A stretch of 64,000 nt of DNA from Rummeliibacillus suwonensis (GCF_007896435.1 NZ_VCBL01000001.1:1393345-1457344), one strand, 5' to 3'; positions 19,001 to 27,786 are shown, counted from the first letter of the stretch. Numbers and translations: made by a program. Notes: generated by a model not told the origin, from the sequence alone.

Positions 19001-19131
19001 AACTGCAAAACACTGGTAGAATGATTGGCATCATTTCGCATGTAGTTGAATTGAAAGAAGCTATGCCAGCCTTATTAGAAGTGAAAAAAAGCAAAGAAGG
19101 ATACAGTTATACTAAATTTATCATCAAATAA
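16051..19131 (+). CDS. sbcC: Exonuclease subunit SbcC (Rad50-like ATPase)
   Basis: 1026-residue SMC-type ATPase that pairs with SbcD. Walker A GSTGAGKTT is near residue 36; two long glutamine-rich coiled-coil arms flank the zinc hook CPVC (Cys520, Cys523); the C-terminal half has the ABC signature LSGGEKF and Walker B MFIDEGFGTLD. The complex holds DNA ends and uses ATP to open hairpins for SbcD. It starts 4 bp inside sbcD (ATGA overlap). The coiled-coil regions are rich in Gln, as is common in this family. Confidence 0.96.
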   Translation: MKPLMLKLTAFGPYKDTETIDFRELGEHKLFVISGSTGAGKTTIFDGICFALYGSASGEDRADMKEVRSDFANEDTHTSAELIFSMKGRTYRILRQLAHKKKGNKSATGDKLEFVEILSEGERPVVESQKVTEINQKMEEIIGLSKDQFKQIVMLPQGEFRKLLTSETENKEAILRKIFKTNSYRHLADRLKEKKDEAEKALTSAKSIQHLHIEHIKTALPKRQSSLQQVLSSEHLNIYQLVDALKEEIEFYSNELLQKEKVYQAIVFQTEEQQKLVVETKEFNKRLRAYQDKEEQLGLLEQQSKSYEEMKQKIDAAKKASHIIPLEEHYYENVRLKKEKEQAFNHLQESYQTAKTALEQAIHLFENEKINQPKIDELTIELASFKKLEETFSELAKAENLSKQQQQIIDQDNKSIELLKREVGNLSQVQSQQVCTVASLTQQLVQFDEKNEQLSLLKEKTSAWQSWQQQSTALKQLQDLEVEKERIYHQYTAQYKIEEGKWLSNQATLLAAQLVDGQPCPVCGSIEHHPIQAVHSESEVNEQRLSKLRSQAEQATNQYFELHGKVQASAQLLRQFEEKLALLGVEIKDGQQLLTQYQRLQSEIQQLKQKKKELDQVQTQKQQIDAQLELQAQKQQKLEQDKNAHLENYYAAQAKWNRIQKEIPETISSIQVLHTKIQTTTVQRTQLKDRFEQAQQQVDLMHRRVVSLEASIQSAEQSKIEAQDALEVAQNRFKEAVLAAGFEKGSDYQAARLQPDVLEQLEIQLTDYMKQKYALQEQLKDGAADFAGKTIKDEVQLEKQLEELRQRSMKASDELHKTKQYHLDAIQLAGNIEKVSHQIAALERKCSKIIDLYDLLRGQNDMKISFERYLQIEYLEQIIQAANERLKPISNGQYRLVRSNRQEARGKQSGLSLDVYDAYTGQNRDVKTLSGGEKFNASLSLALGMSDVIQSYQGNIQIETMFIDEGFGTLDEEALNKAIDTLIELQNTGRMIGIISHVVELKEAMPALLEVKKSKEGYSYTKFIIK

Positions 19132-19180
19132 CTATATAATCCCTTAAATATTAAAATAAAATTCAATGATATTAAAATGC

Positions 19181-19218
19181 GGCTTTCAAAATTTTTTGTA
19201 AGAAAAAAGCCTTATTTT
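19181..19218 (+). terminator. Possible terminator after sbcC
   Basis: GGCTTT ... AAAAGCC short stem followed by TTATTTT. Modest stability. Confidence 0.45.
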
Positions 19219-19343
19219 GCAAATTTTTTATAAAAGATTTGTAAAGATTTATAGTTAAAATAGACAAATAGGTATATAATGTACCGACGGGGCCAAAAAG
19301 TTCCTTTAATATGATTAGAATTTTATAATAGAGGGGATATAAA

Positions 19344-19697
19344 ATGTTTAAACAATATATAGTTGCTATGATTATTAGTATTTTTGCTGTAGGCTTCAGT
19401 TTTTCAAATGGCAATACTGCAAATGCTGCAACTTCTGTTCATCAACCAAATACTATTGAAACTACCAAATCGGTCATTACAACGGTTTCTAAACCAACTA
19501 ACCATATAAAAAAAGAAACAGCATCATCAAATGATGCTGAATTTGTTCAAGACACATTACCTCAAACCGGTGTTGAAGCAAATCATTCTGGATTGTATTT
19601 TTCTATTGCGGGTTTCTTCTTGTTATTAGCTGTTTTTACAAGCCGATCTAAATCATCTGGTCGCTACACTGTTTCCTCTGATAAACATAAAAAGTAA
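19344..19697 (+). CDS. Small LPXTG-anchored cell-wall protein
   Basis: 117 residues. Signal peptide at about 1-29 (hydrophobic stretch, cleavage likely after ANA/ATA), a Ser/Thr/Lys-rich linker of about 40 residues with no recognisable fold, then a full sortase signal: LPQTG (72-76), a hydrophobic segment at about 84-99 and a basic tail RSKSSGR...KHKK. A class A sortase should link it to peptidoglycan. The exposed part is too short for an enzyme or adhesin domain, so a spacer, decoy or peptide role is possible. ATG follows GAGGGGAT. A TATAAT (19274-19279) lies upstream. No sortase gene is nearby. Confidence 0.85.
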   Translation: MFKQYIVAMIISIFAVGFSFSNGNTANAATSVHQPNTIETTKSVITTVSKPTNHIKKETASSNDAEFVQDTLPQTGVEANHSGLYFSIAGFFLLLAVFTSRSKSSGRYTVSSDKHKK

Positions 19698-19719
19698 ACC
19701 AAAAGCGGTTTACTTTTTA
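19693..19719 (+). terminator. Intrinsic terminator after the LPXTG gene
   Basis: AGTAAACC / GGTTTACT stem with TTTTTAG tail. Confidence 0.88.
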
Positions 19720-19727
19720 GTCTCAAC

Positions 19728-19773
19728 CTTGTTAGTTCATTCTCAATAACGAATGAATCGACAAGGTTTTTAT
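19728..19773 (+). terminator. Second hairpin terminator facing proC
   Basis: CCTTGT-TAG-TTCATTC / GAATGAA-TCG-ACAAGG with a TTTTTATTT tail on the plus strand; blocks transcription into convergent proC. Confidence 0.75.
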
Positions 19774-20588
19774 TTAGCTATTTTAACGGCAGCAAGTTCT
19801 CGAGATTTTGCTTCTGCATTTTGGATACATGCGTCGATCGCATCTACAAAATGATATTCTTCTAAAGCTTTAATGCCCGCTTCAGTTGTGCCGCCAGGGC
19901 TTGTAACTTTTCTGCGTAATTCTGTTGGTTCCTCATTCGATTGTTTTAGCATCTCAGCAGCACCAGCAATTGTTTGAATAGCCAATTGTCGTACTACTTC
20001 TTGAGATAGCCCAAATTTTACACCAGCTTGTTCGAATGCTTCCACTAAATAATAAAGATAGGCCGGACCACTTCCAGATAAGGCAGTGACTGCATGCAAC
20101 TCGTCCTCTTTCACTTCAATGACTAAACCAATCGCTTCAAGCATTTGCATAAATTCTTCTCTTAGAGAAGCTGTAACAGATTGATTGAATGCAACCCCAG
20201 TTGCTGACATACCAATGGTTGCAGAAGTATTTGGCATAATCCTTGCGATTGGTCTTATACCTAGAGTTTGTTCGATTGTGTTCATAGAAACCCCTGCTAC
20301 TACAGATAAAATAGCTGTATTTGATGGCAAAAATGGTGATAATTCATCCATTACTTGCTGAATATCCTTTGGTTTCACTGCTAAAATTAAACAATCAGCT
20401 TTTTTCACAATTTCGCGACTCCCACAAACAATTTGTACGCCATAGGTATCTGCTAATCGTTGAAGCTTTTGTTGATTAGACTTATTCATGACATAAATGC
20501 ATTTGGGCAAAACAACACCTTCTTTAACCCAGCCATGAATTAATGCTTCAGCCATTGAGCCAGCACCAGCAAATACAATTGTCTCCAT
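19770..20588 (-). CDS. proC: Pyrroline-5-carboxylate reductase
   Basis: 272-residue NAD(P)H enzyme for the last step of proline synthesis, L-1-pyrroline-5-carboxylate to proline. N-terminal Rossmann motif VFAGAGSMAEALIHG (residues 4-18), SVVAGVS, and the conserved C-terminal active-site segments ALSGSGPAYLYYLVEA and RRKVTSPGGTTEAGI. The length is normal. A minus-strand T-box leader (20853-21100) with a proline specifier codon lies upstream, so expression should rise when tRNA-Pro is uncharged. The neighbours at 21211-22894 are the YqjP/YqjQ-like genes found beside proI in B. subtilis, but here they are divergent from proC. Ribosome site is the complement of GCCTCCTC. Confidence 0.95.
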   Translation of the reverse strand: METIVFAGAGSMAEALIHGWVKEGVVLPKCIYVMNKSNQQKLQRLADTYGVQIVCGSREIVKKADCLILAVKPKDIQQVMDELSPFLPSNTAILSVVAGVSMNTIEQTLGIRPIARIMPNTSATIGMSATGVAFNQSVTASLREEFMQMLEAIGLVIEVKEDELHAVTALSGSGPAYLYYLVEAFEQAGVKFGLSQEVVRQLAIQTIAGAAEMLKQSNEEPTELRRKVTSPGGTTEAGIKALEEYHFVDAIDACIQNAEAKSRELAAVKIAK

Positions 20589-20852
20589 TTTAGTCGCCTC
20601 CTCATTTTTTAAGCCTTCATAAGCTCATTTTACGAATTGTCTCCATCTTTCAAGCATTTTCGGATGGGGACATATGCATTTTTTACAAATGGTTCTGTTA
20701 TACTTCATCATTGACAATGGACAAGTTTTCATACTATGCAAAAGAAATGATCCTAAAGGAAGAAGGCAAAGTGATATCTTCGACTGAGTGCAGCGTATAA
20801 GTGCTCAACTGTAGCCAATAAATAAAGTATTTTTTAACAGAATTTGATAAAT

Positions 20853-20892
20853 AAAAAAGCATTTCCATCCTAATTTAAGGACGAAAATGCTT
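20853..20892 (-). terminator. T-box terminator of proC
   Basis: Minus-strand stem AAGCATTTTCGTCC / GGATGGAAATGCTT followed by a T run; its 5' arm begins 4 nt after the T-box sequence. Confidence 0.88.
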
Positions 20893-20896
20893 GATT

Positions 20897-21090
20897 CCGC
20901 GGTACCACCTTGTTTTGCTACATGAAAAAATAGCACAACTTCATTTCCTCTTTATCGCAGAGAAACGACTGTGTTTCCACAGTTGCTCAGAAGTAGGTTC
21001 CAAAAAAACAGGTTATGTGACTTACAGCCGATGGTCACATTCTCTGAAAACTTATTATTTTTGTACTATTCTTCATCTTCGCTTTGCATA
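20897..21090 (-). promoter_or_regulatory. T-box leader (proline-responsive) of proC
   Basis: The minus strand carries the T-box sequence AAGGTGGTACCGCGG (20897-20911), the Stem I 3' side GGAACCTACTTCTGAGC, with the candidate specifier codon CCT (Pro) at 20995-20997, and a terminator that competes with the antiterminator. A proline codon fits the downstream enzyme proC. Confidence 0.92.
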
Positions 21091-21099
21091 TGTAAAATG

Positions 21100-21128
21100 A
21101 GTATAGTGAATCTAACATGGTTTGTCAA
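21100..21128 (-). promoter_or_regulatory. Sigma-A promoter of the proC T-box unit
   Basis: Minus-strand TTGACA (21123-21128), 17-bp spacer, TATACT (21100-21105); near-consensus and directly upstream of the T-box Stem I. Confidence 0.85.
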
Positions 21129-21210
21129 TGTAAAAAGATGACGATTATTAAAAAAAAATGTACAATAAAGTGAATAGTTATTCATTTTAAAAAGAAAAAG
21201 GGGACTAACG

Positions 21211-22155
21211 ATGATTCATAAAATTATTTCACCTGTACCTTTCCCAGAGGGGACTGTGAATTCATATTTAATAAAAGATGATGCGTTATCAATCGTTGAT
21301 GTGGGAACTAAAACACCAGAAGCATTGGAAGCTATAAAAAAGGGGATCAAGGATGCTGGATATCAAATGGAGGATATCGAACAAGTCATTTTAACACATC
21401 ATCATCCAGATCATGTCGGGTGGATAGATGCTTTTCCGAACGCAAAGGTTTTAGGGCATATTTATGTGGATGCATGGCTTCGCCGAGATCCTGTCTTTAT
21501 CAATTCACATTATGATTTTTACCTAGATAGATTAAAAGAAGAAGGCGTTCCGGAAGAATATTATTTTTGGGCAAAAAAGATGACAAGATCTATAGAGATG
21601 CTTGGAGAACGCACATTAACGGATGTTATCCATGATGGAGATGAAATTCCAGGACACAAAGGTCTTATCGCTATTGAAACACTAGGGCATGCACAAAGTC
21701 ACTTTGTCTTTTGGAATGAAGAGAAAAATGCAATGATTGGTGGAGATCTATTAATTGCGAATATTTCATCGAACCCACTAATTGAACCACCACTTAATCC
21801 AAAAGCAAAACGGGCAAAATCCCTACTACAATATAATGCATCACTGAAAAAACTATTAACTTTACCAATTGACAAAATTTATAGTGGGCATGGGAGCGAA
21901 ATTACTAATGTTCAAGAGTTAGTCCGTGAAAGACTTGAAAAACAACATATAAGGGCCATGAAAGTTTTAAAATTATTAGAAGAACGTCCAAAAAATATTT
22001 TTCAGATCAATGTAGAAATTTTCCCTATACCTTACAAATCTCAACTCGGTTTAACTTTATCACAAACTATTGGACAGATTGATTATTTATTAGATCAGGA
22101 TTTGATTACAGAAGTAAAAGATGAGAATGGTGTATATTGGTATGCTAAAAAATAA
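21211..22155 (+). CDS. MBL-fold metallo-hydrolase (YqjP-like)
   Basis: 314 residues with a metallo-beta-lactamase fold. Metal ligands: LTHHHPDHVGW (HXHXDH at about 69-76), LGHAQSH, IGGDLL and YSGHG. The C-terminal 80 residues (HIRAMKVLKLLEERPKNIFQINVEIF) form a winged-helix-like cap as in YqjP. It probably hydrolyses a thioester or lactone-type substrate; which one is not known. ATG follows AAAAAGGGGACT. It overlaps the next gene by 14 bp, so the pair is co-translated. The pair also sits beside proC in B. subtilis, which supports orthology. Confidence 0.88.
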   Translation: MIHKIISPVPFPEGTVNSYLIKDDALSIVDVGTKTPEALEAIKKGIKDAGYQMEDIEQVILTHHHPDHVGWIDAFPNAKVLGHIYVDAWLRRDPVFINSHYDFYLDRLKEEGVPEEYYFWAKKMTRSIEMLGERTLTDVIHDGDEIPGHKGLIAIETLGHAQSHFVFWNEEKNAMIGGDLLIANISSNPLIEPPLNPKAKRAKSLLQYNASLKKLLTLPIDKIYSGHGSEITNVQELVRERLEKQHIRAMKVLKLLEERPKNIFQINVEIFPIPYKSQLGLTLSQTIGQIDYLLDQDLITEVKDENGVYWYAKK

Positions 22156-22894
22156 AACGATCTTAATAACGGGGGCAACATCAGGTGTTGGGCAAATCAT
22201 TGCAAATAAACTAGCGGAGAAAGGGAATCATGTTATTGCAACAGGAAGAAATAAAAAATCTTTAAACGAATTGGCAATAAGGAATATCGTGACCATTCCA
22301 AGCGATTTATCTTCTCCGTTGGGAGTGCATCATCTTATCAAGCAGCTTCCACAACTTGATATTGCTATTTTCTCTGCTGGTATTGGTACGTTTGAATACG
22401 TAACTGAAATGGAAGATGAAGACTTACTAGAAATGTTGCATGTCAATGTTCAGGCACCTATGCTATTAACAAAATATATTGCGCAGAGGATGAAAGAGCA
22501 AAATCATGGTCAGCTTATTTTTATAGGTTCGCAGGCAGGAAAGATCGCAACACCAAAAGCATCTGTATATGCAGCGACAAAACATGCGATGATAGGTTAT
22601 ACGAATGCATTGCGATTGGAACTAGCGCCATATCATATCCATGTCACCTGCATTCATCCAGGACCTATCGATACACCTTTTATAGATCATGCAGATAAGA
22701 CAGCTTCTTATAAACAAGCAATGAAGCATGTATTATTGCAGCCAGAAAAAGTTGCCAATGCAACGATTCGTACAATTGGTAAAACAACTAGAGAAGTTAA
22801 TTTACCAAGATATATGTGGATTTCAAGTAAACTATATGCAATCGCTCCAGGTATTGTAGAAAAGGTAGGGAAACGTTTCTTTTATAAAAAGTGA
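22142..22894 (+). CDS. Short-chain dehydrogenase/reductase (YqjQ-like)
   Basis: 250-residue NAD(P)-dependent oxidoreductase. Cofactor motif TGATSGVGQ at about residues 10-18, SAGIGTFE, catalytic Ser in FIGSQAG and the catalytic YAATKHA (YXXXK). HPGPIDTPF follows, typical of classical SDRs. The start was set at ATG 22142, which gives the standard MLKNKTILITG N-terminus and overlaps the MBL gene by 14 bp; upstream in-frame codons lie inside that gene. Substrate unknown. Downstream is a 700-bp region without a gene. Confidence 0.9.
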   Translation: MLKNKTILITGATSGVGQIIANKLAEKGNHVIATGRNKKSLNELAIRNIVTIPSDLSSPLGVHHLIKQLPQLDIAIFSAGIGTFEYVTEMEDEDLLEMLHVNVQAPMLLTKYIAQRMKEQNHGQLIFIGSQAGKIATPKASVYAATKHAMIGYTNALRLELAPYHIHVTCIHPGPIDTPFIDHADKTASYKQAMKHVLLQPEKVANATIRTIGKTTREVNLPRYMWISSKLYAIAPGIVEKVGKRFFYKK

Positions 22895-23261
22895 ATATTG
22901 TATGCTATATACATTTATTGCATGAAATTTTGCGTGTATTGTTCAAAAATCCTGTTAAAAATGCGGATTCTCATTCGAATGCATTATAGGTGTAGGCTTT
23001 TCACATATGACTCGAAAATTCCTCGTTATGCAAAGATCATATTGCCATGTCATAGAAGGGTTTCCACTATATGATTTTCACTAGCTCATTTGCTTGTGCT
23101 GCCATTTTTCAGTTTCGGCTTATATAAAATGAACTTTCACCAATAATATATACGAGTCCATTTTGAAAAAAATAAATTGTTGAAACAAATTAACTTAGTT
23201 TTACTTAATACAAGAGTAAAGATGTCATGGATTTTGAAAAGGCGATTTTCTTCAGGCAAGT
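22895..23261. other. Gene-free stretch upstream of argG
   Basis: AT-rich sequence between the SDR gene and repeat copy A5. I see no ORF with a ribosome site, no strong hairpin and no riboswitch signature. Confidence 0.5.
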
Positions 23262-23443
23262 TCGAAAAAACGGATGCAGACGTTCAGCGTAATTGATCAC
23301 GTAAGTAAGATCCTCTCCTTCAAAACTTCTGTAAAAAACAGGAGGATAAGTAGAAGGATCAATTGCCTGTAAAAGCTTGATCAGCTCACTTTATATACAG
23401 TGAGGATGAAGAAAAATCTCCCTTGTGTGAAGTTTCACTTTAC
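23262..23443 (+). repeat. Family A repeat, degenerate copy A5
   Basis: Layout of family A is kept: GTAAGTAAGATCCTC ... AGTAGAAGGATC (GATCCT/AGGATC stem), AATTGCCTGTAAAAGCTTGATC, a GGATGAAGAAAAATCTC loop region, and the end GTGAAGTTTCACTTTA. Lies about 80 bp upstream of the argG promoter. Confidence 0.65.
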
Positions 23444-23524
23444 GATCAAAACCTAAATTTTAAAGTACTTTAGCTTAAATTGATGGTCATTTTAAAGTTT
23501 TAAAAAAAATGCAAGAAAATACAC

Positions 23525-23553
23525 TTGTATTCATTTTTATTACATGTTAAGAT
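23525..23553 (+). promoter_or_regulatory. Promoter of argGH
   Basis: TTGTAT (23525-23530), 17-bp spacer, TAAGAT (23548-23553). Just downstream, TGCATAAATATTAT (23557-23570) loosely resembles an ArgR (AhrC) half-site pair; weak. Confidence 0.55.
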
Positions 23554-23612
23554 GAATGCATAAATATTATATATCAACGCATAAACATACAGTGACTATG
23601 GAGGAATGCAAT

Positions 23613-24824
23613 ATGGCGAAAAAAATAGTATTGGCTTATTCAGGCGGTTTAGATACATCTGTAGCAATTCAATGGTTGAAGGACAAAGGCTATAATGTAG
23701 TAGCCTGCTGTTTAGATGTAGGTGAAGGTAAAGATTTAGATTTTGTACAAAAGAAGGCACTTGAAGTTGGTGCGGTTGAATCTTATATCGTTGATGCAAA
23801 AGATGAATTTGCTGAAGAATACGCATTGATCTCATTACAAGGACATACTTGGTATGAACAAAAATATCCTTTAGTTTCTGCTTTATCTCGTCCTTTAATT
23901 TCTAAAAAACTAGTAGAAATTGCAGAAAAAACGGGCGCAGTCGCTGTTGCACATGGCTGCACAGGTAAAGGAAATGACCAAGTTCGTTTTGAAGTTTCTA
24001 TTAAATCACTAAATCCTAATTTAGAAGTAATTGCTCCTGTTCGTGAATGGGCTTGGAGTCGTGAAGAAGAAATCGATTATGCAAAATCTAAGAATATTCC
24101 GATTCCAATCAATTTAGACAGTCCATTCTCTATCGACCAAAATTTATGGGGACGTGCAAATGAATGTGGTATTTTGGAAGATCCTTGGGCTGCACCACCA
24201 GCTGATGCATATGATTTAACAGTAGCACTTGAGGATGCACCTGATACAGCAGATGTCATTGAAATCGAATTTGAACAAGGTGTTCCAGTTGCGCTTGATG
24301 GCGTTCAATATAAATTAGCGGACTTAATCTTAAAACTAAATGAATTGGCTGGTAAACATGGTATCGGACGTATTGATCATGTTGAAAACAGATTAGTTGG
24401 TATTAAATCACGTGAAGTTTATGAAATTCCAGGTGCACATACATTACTTCTTGCACATAAGGAACTTGAAGATATTACGCTTGTAAAAGAATTGGCTCAC
24501 TTTAAACCAGTAATTGAAAAAAAATTAACAGAGCTTATTTATGATGGTTTATGGTTCTCTCCATTACGTGAAGCAATCCAAGCATTCTTAAAAGAAACTC
24601 AAAAATATGTAAATGGTACAGTTCGTGTGAAATTATTTAAAGGTCATGCAATTGTAGAAGGACGTAAATCACCAAACTCTTTATATGATGAAAAATTAGC
24701 TACTTATACAAAAGATGACGAATTCAACCATGCTTCAGCTGTAGGCTTTATCGAATTATTTGGTCTACCAACTAAAGTAAACGCAATGGTTAACAACAAA
24801 GGAGCAAAGAAGGTGCAAGCATGA
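23613..24824 (+). CDS. argG: Argininosuccinate synthase
   Basis: 403-residue enzyme joining citrulline and aspartate with ATP to give argininosuccinate. The PP-loop AYSGGLDTS is at residues 7-15; [16 protein letters not shown] and the C-terminal [13 protein letters not shown] are family motifs. ATG 23613 was chosen because GGAGG lies 8-12 nt upstream and it gives the standard [12 protein letters not shown] start; the frame extends 19 codons further but without family similarity. Overlaps argH by 4 bp. An AhrC/ArgR site would be expected; only a weak candidate is visible. Other arg genes are not in the window. Confidence 0.96.
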   Translation: MAKKIVLAYSGGLDTSVAIQWLKDKGYNVVACCLDVGEGKDLDFVQKKALEVGAVESYIVDAKDEFAEEYALISLQGHTWYEQKYPLVSALSRPLISKKLVEIAEKTGAVAVAHGCTGKGNDQVRFEVSIKSLNPNLEVIAPVREWAWSREEEIDYAKSKNIPIPINLDSPFSIDQNLWGRANECGILEDPWAAPPADAYDLTVALEDAPDTADVIEIEFEQGVPVALDGVQYKLADLILKLNELAGKHGIGRIDHVENRLVGIKSREVYEIPGAHTLLLAHKELEDITLVKELAHFKPVIEKKLTELIYDGLWFSPLREAIQAFLKETQKYVNGTVRVKLFKGHAIVEGRKSPNSLYDEKLATYTKDDEFNHASAVGFIELFGLPTKVNAMVNNKGAKKVQA

Positions 24825-26203
24825 GTGGTAAACTTTGGGGAGGTCGCTTCCAAAAGTCTGCTGAACAATGGGTAGATGAATTTGGGGCATCCATCGGGTT
24901 TGACCAACAGCTTGTAACGGAGGATTTAGAAGGTAGCATTGCCCATGTAACCATGCTTGGTGAAACCGGTATCCTTACAAAAGATGAAGTCAACACGATT
25001 AAAGACGGTCTAGAAAAACTAAAAGCTAAGGCACAAAACAATGAGCTTACATTTTCAGTGGAAAATGAGGATATCCATTTGAACCTTGAAAAAATGCTAA
25101 TCGATTTGGTGGGTCCTGTAGGTGGAAAACTCCATACAGGGCGTAGCCGCAATGACCAAGTTGCAACAGATATGCATTTATTCCTGAAAAAACGTGTAAA
25201 AGAAGTAATTGAACTGATTACAAAATTTCAAGAAACGATTATCGTACAAGCACAAGCGAATATCGATACATTAGCACCAGGATATACGCATTTACAACGA
25301 GCACAGCCAATCTCTTTTGCACATCATTTAATGACGTATTTTTGGATGTTGGAACGAGATAAAGAACGATTTAACGAGTCGGTTAAACGTATAGATATCT
25401 CTCCACTTGGAGCAGGGGCTCTAGCTGGAACGACATTTCCAATCGATCGTGAATTGAGCGCAGAACTAATGGGCTTTTCAAATGTCTATCAAAACAGTAT
25501 GGATGCTGTCAGTGATCGTGATTTTATCGTAGAGTTTTTGAGCAATAGTTCATTATTGATGGCACATTTATCAAGATTTGCAGAAGAAATTATTCTTTGG
25601 TCAACTGAGGAGTTCAAATTCATCGAGTTAGATGATGCATTCTCAACAGGTTCAAGTATTATGCCACAAAAGAAAAATCCTGATATGGCAGAACTGATTC
25701 GCGGGAAGGCAGGCCGTGTATACGGCAATTTGATGGGCTTGCTGACCGTGTTAAAAGGAATTCCATTAGCTTACAACAAGGACATGCAGGAAGACAAAGA
25801 AGGTATGTTTGATACACTTCATACGATTATTGGTTCTCTTAAAATCTTTGAAGGTATGGTACGTACAATGACTGTTTCAAAGGATACTTTAAAGAAGGCA
25901 GTTCATCAAGACTTTTCAAATGCAACTGAACTTGCGGATTATTTGGCTACTAAAGGCATGCCATTCCGTGAAGCTCATGCAGTAACAGGAAAATTAGTAT
26001 TTCTTTGCATTCAACGAGGTATTTACTTATTAGACCTTCCTCTTGAGGACTTGCAAGAGGCAAGCAATCTAATCGAAGCGGATGTGTACGATGTATTAGC
26101 ACCGGAGACAGCTGTTAAACGTCGTCATTCCCTTGGTGGGACAGGTTTCGATCAAGTGAAGATCCAAATTGAAAAGGCAAAAGAAAAATTGTTTCGTGCT
26201 TAA
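24821..26203 (+). CDS. argH: Argininosuccinate lyase
   Basis: 460-residue fumarase-superfamily lyase that splits argininosuccinate into arginine and fumarate. Signature [12 protein letters not shown] carries the catalytic serine loop; [12 protein letters not shown] and [15 protein letters not shown] are the other conserved blocks. It starts at ATG inside the argG stop (ATGA) and ends at its own strong terminator, so argGH is a two-gene operon completing arginine synthesis. Confidence 0.97.
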   Translation: MSGKLWGGRFQKSAEQWVDEFGASIGFDQQLVTEDLEGSIAHVTMLGETGILTKDEVNTIKDGLEKLKAKAQNNELTFSVENEDIHLNLEKMLIDLVGPVGGKLHTGRSRNDQVATDMHLFLKKRVKEVIELITKFQETIIVQAQANIDTLAPGYTHLQRAQPISFAHHLMTYFWMLERDKERFNESVKRIDISPLGAGALAGTTFPIDRELSAELMGFSNVYQNSMDAVSDRDFIVEFLSNSSLLMAHLSRFAEEIILWSTEEFKFIELDDAFSTGSSIMPQKKNPDMAELIRGKAGRVYGNLMGLLTVLKGIPLAYNKDMQEDKEGMFDTLHTIIGSLKIFEGMVRTMTVSKDTLKKAVHQDFSNATELADYLATKGMPFREAHAVTGKLVFLCIQRGIYLLDLPLEDLQEASNLIEADVYDVLAPETAVKRRHSLGGTGFDQVKIQIEKAKEKLFRA

Positions 26204-26290
26204 AACCCTTTTATAAAGGGAAGATAAAATTGGAAGGCTGTCCACAGAGGGGGACTAATTCCATAAAGAAGCATACATAGTGTGCTACAG

Positions 26291-26326
26291 AAAAAGCCAG
26301 TTTCCAGAGGGAAGCTGGCTTTTTTA
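26291..26326 (+). terminator. Intrinsic terminator of argGH
   Basis: AAAAAGCCAGTTTCC / GGAAGCTGGCTTTTTT around AGAG. Confidence 0.92.
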
Positions 26327-26336
26327 TTCAAAGTAA

Positions 26337-26447
26337 AGTTTTTTATCCCGCGTTAACTGATGACGTTCAAAGCAAGAGTTAGATGGAGGTAATTGCCTGC
26401 AATATCTCATTGGATAAACTAGCATCCATAAAAAGATAAAGAAAACT
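26337..26447 (+). repeat. Family A repeat, degenerate copy A6
   Basis: Starts with the family head TTTTTTATCCCGCGTTAACTG 11 bp after the argGH terminator; later parts GAGTTAGATGGAGGTAATTGCC and AAAGATAAAGAAAACTC are recognisable, but the central hairpins and the 3' end are lost. Confidence 0.65.
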
Positions 26448-26463
26448 CTATTTGATAAAAATT

Positions 26464-26749
26464 AGGCGTGTCTGTTTGACATAATTTTTGAAAAACCCTG
26501 TTTTTTTAGGACCATTTATATAGATTGGAGCGGAGGCTTGCTCGACTCCCGCGGGAAAAGCGAATAGATGAGACCCCGCAGCGTAGCGAGTGAAGGAACG
26601 GAATCTAAGAACGCCACGTCCTGTGGCAACGATTCCGTGACCAACATCCTGTTGCCCCCAGCATTCGCCCGCAGGAAAGCGAGCAAGCCGGAGCGGAAAT
26701 TAACAAATCCCCCTATTTTCATGGATTAAATTGGATAATCAACACGCCT
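26464..26749 (+). repeat. Family B repeat, full-length copy B2 (MITE-like)
   Basis: 286 bp bounded by 8-bp terminal inverted repeats AGGCGTGT (26464-26471) and ACACGCCT (26742-26749). Inside is a GC-rich imperfect palindrome with arms GGCTTGCTCG and CGAGCAAGCC and the block GATGAGACCCCGCAGCGTAG. The base composition is far richer in GC than the flanks. No transposase is encoded. Very similar GC-rich palindromes are common in Bacillaceae genomes (general knowledge). Confidence 0.82.
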
Positions 26750-27046
26750 GTTTTTGTAAGCTATTTATTGTAGAAAAAATTGTTTTCGCACCACTTCTTC
26801 TGCTATAAATCAGGAAAAATAGCCCTAAATTCTTCTCATCGATAAGACGTATATTTTCCACGAATTCCTAATAGTACAAAAATATAAGATGAAATCCCAT
26901 ATAAATCCTTCGCTTTTATAGTCAAATAGCATTATAATAGTCGTAACATGTTAAATGTTCGAGAAAATTTCACAGTTAAAAGTTGAGAATTTTTATGTAA
27001 AGTTTGGTAACATGGTAGTAGAATTTATAAGGAGCGACATCTGCAT

Positions 27047-27757
27047 ATGAATACAGACATAAATTTATTTTTTGCCTTTGGGGCAGGTTTTTTAAGCTTT
27101 ATCTCACCATGTACATTGCCTCTTTATCCAGCATTTCTTTCATACATAACTGGTATTTCTTTTGATCAGTTAAAAAATGAAAAAGGAATGTTACAAAAAA
27201 GAGCAGTTTTACACACATTATTCTTTTTACTGGGCTTTTCTGTGATTTTTATCGCATTAGGCTTTGGAACAACCTTTGTAAAAAGTTTCTTTGTCCAATA
27301 TGACGAGTTAATCCGTCAAATCGGGGGTATTTTGATTGTTGTTTTTGGTCTGATCATTACGGGGATTTTTACACCAGAGTTTTTGATGAAAGATCATAAA
27401 TTCGAGTTTAAAAATAGACCATCAGGATATATAGGATCAATGCTTATTGGACTTGTTTTTGCAGCGGGTTGGACACCTTGTACAGGACCAATATTAGCTT
27501 CAATTATTTTGTTGGGTTCTACACATCCAGAGTCTGCGATGGGATATATGTTAGCCTACGTACTAGGATTTTCAATTCCATTCTTTGTTCTGTCATTCTT
27601 TATTTCACGGATGAATTGGATTCGAAGAAATAGCCAAAAAATCGTTAAAATTGGTGGTTATATCATGATTGCGGTAGGAATTATTTTGTTCTTTGATGGA
27701 ATGACATACCTAAATCAATTATTAACACCAATTTTTGGTGGATTTCAGGGCTTTTAA
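27047..27757 (+). CDS. ccdA: Cytochrome c biogenesis protein CcdA
   Basis: 236-residue polytopic membrane protein with six hydrophobic helices (DsbD transmembrane-domain family). The two cysteines that shuttle reducing power across the membrane are in [11 protein letters not shown] and [10 protein letters not shown]. It passes electrons from cytosolic thioredoxin to extracytoplasmic thiol proteins for heme attachment to apocytochrome c. ATG follows AAGGAGCGAC. The next two genes are the B. subtilis ccdB and ccdC counterparts in the same order. Confidence 0.95.
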   Translation: MNTDINLFFAFGAGFLSFISPCTLPLYPAFLSYITGISFDQLKNEKGMLQKRAVLHTLFFLLGFSVIFIALGFGTTFVKSFFVQYDELIRQIGGILIVVFGLIITGIFTPEFLMKDHKFEFKNRPSGYIGSMLIGLVFAAGWTPCTGPILASIILLGSTHPESAMGYMLAYVLGFSIPFFVLSFFISRMNWIRRNSQKIVKIGGYIMIAVGIILFFDGMTYLNQLLTPIFGGFQGF

Positions 27758-27786
27758 TTTTAGATTAATGTGATGGGGTGAAATTG

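Noticed and set aside
20891-21100. 69-codon plus-strand ORF
   Set aside because: It is the antisense of the proC T-box leader, a clear RNA element.
26516-26722. Minus-strand ORF across repeat B2
   Set aside because: It lies wholly in the GC-rich palindrome, has no ribosome site and is broken in B1 and B3.
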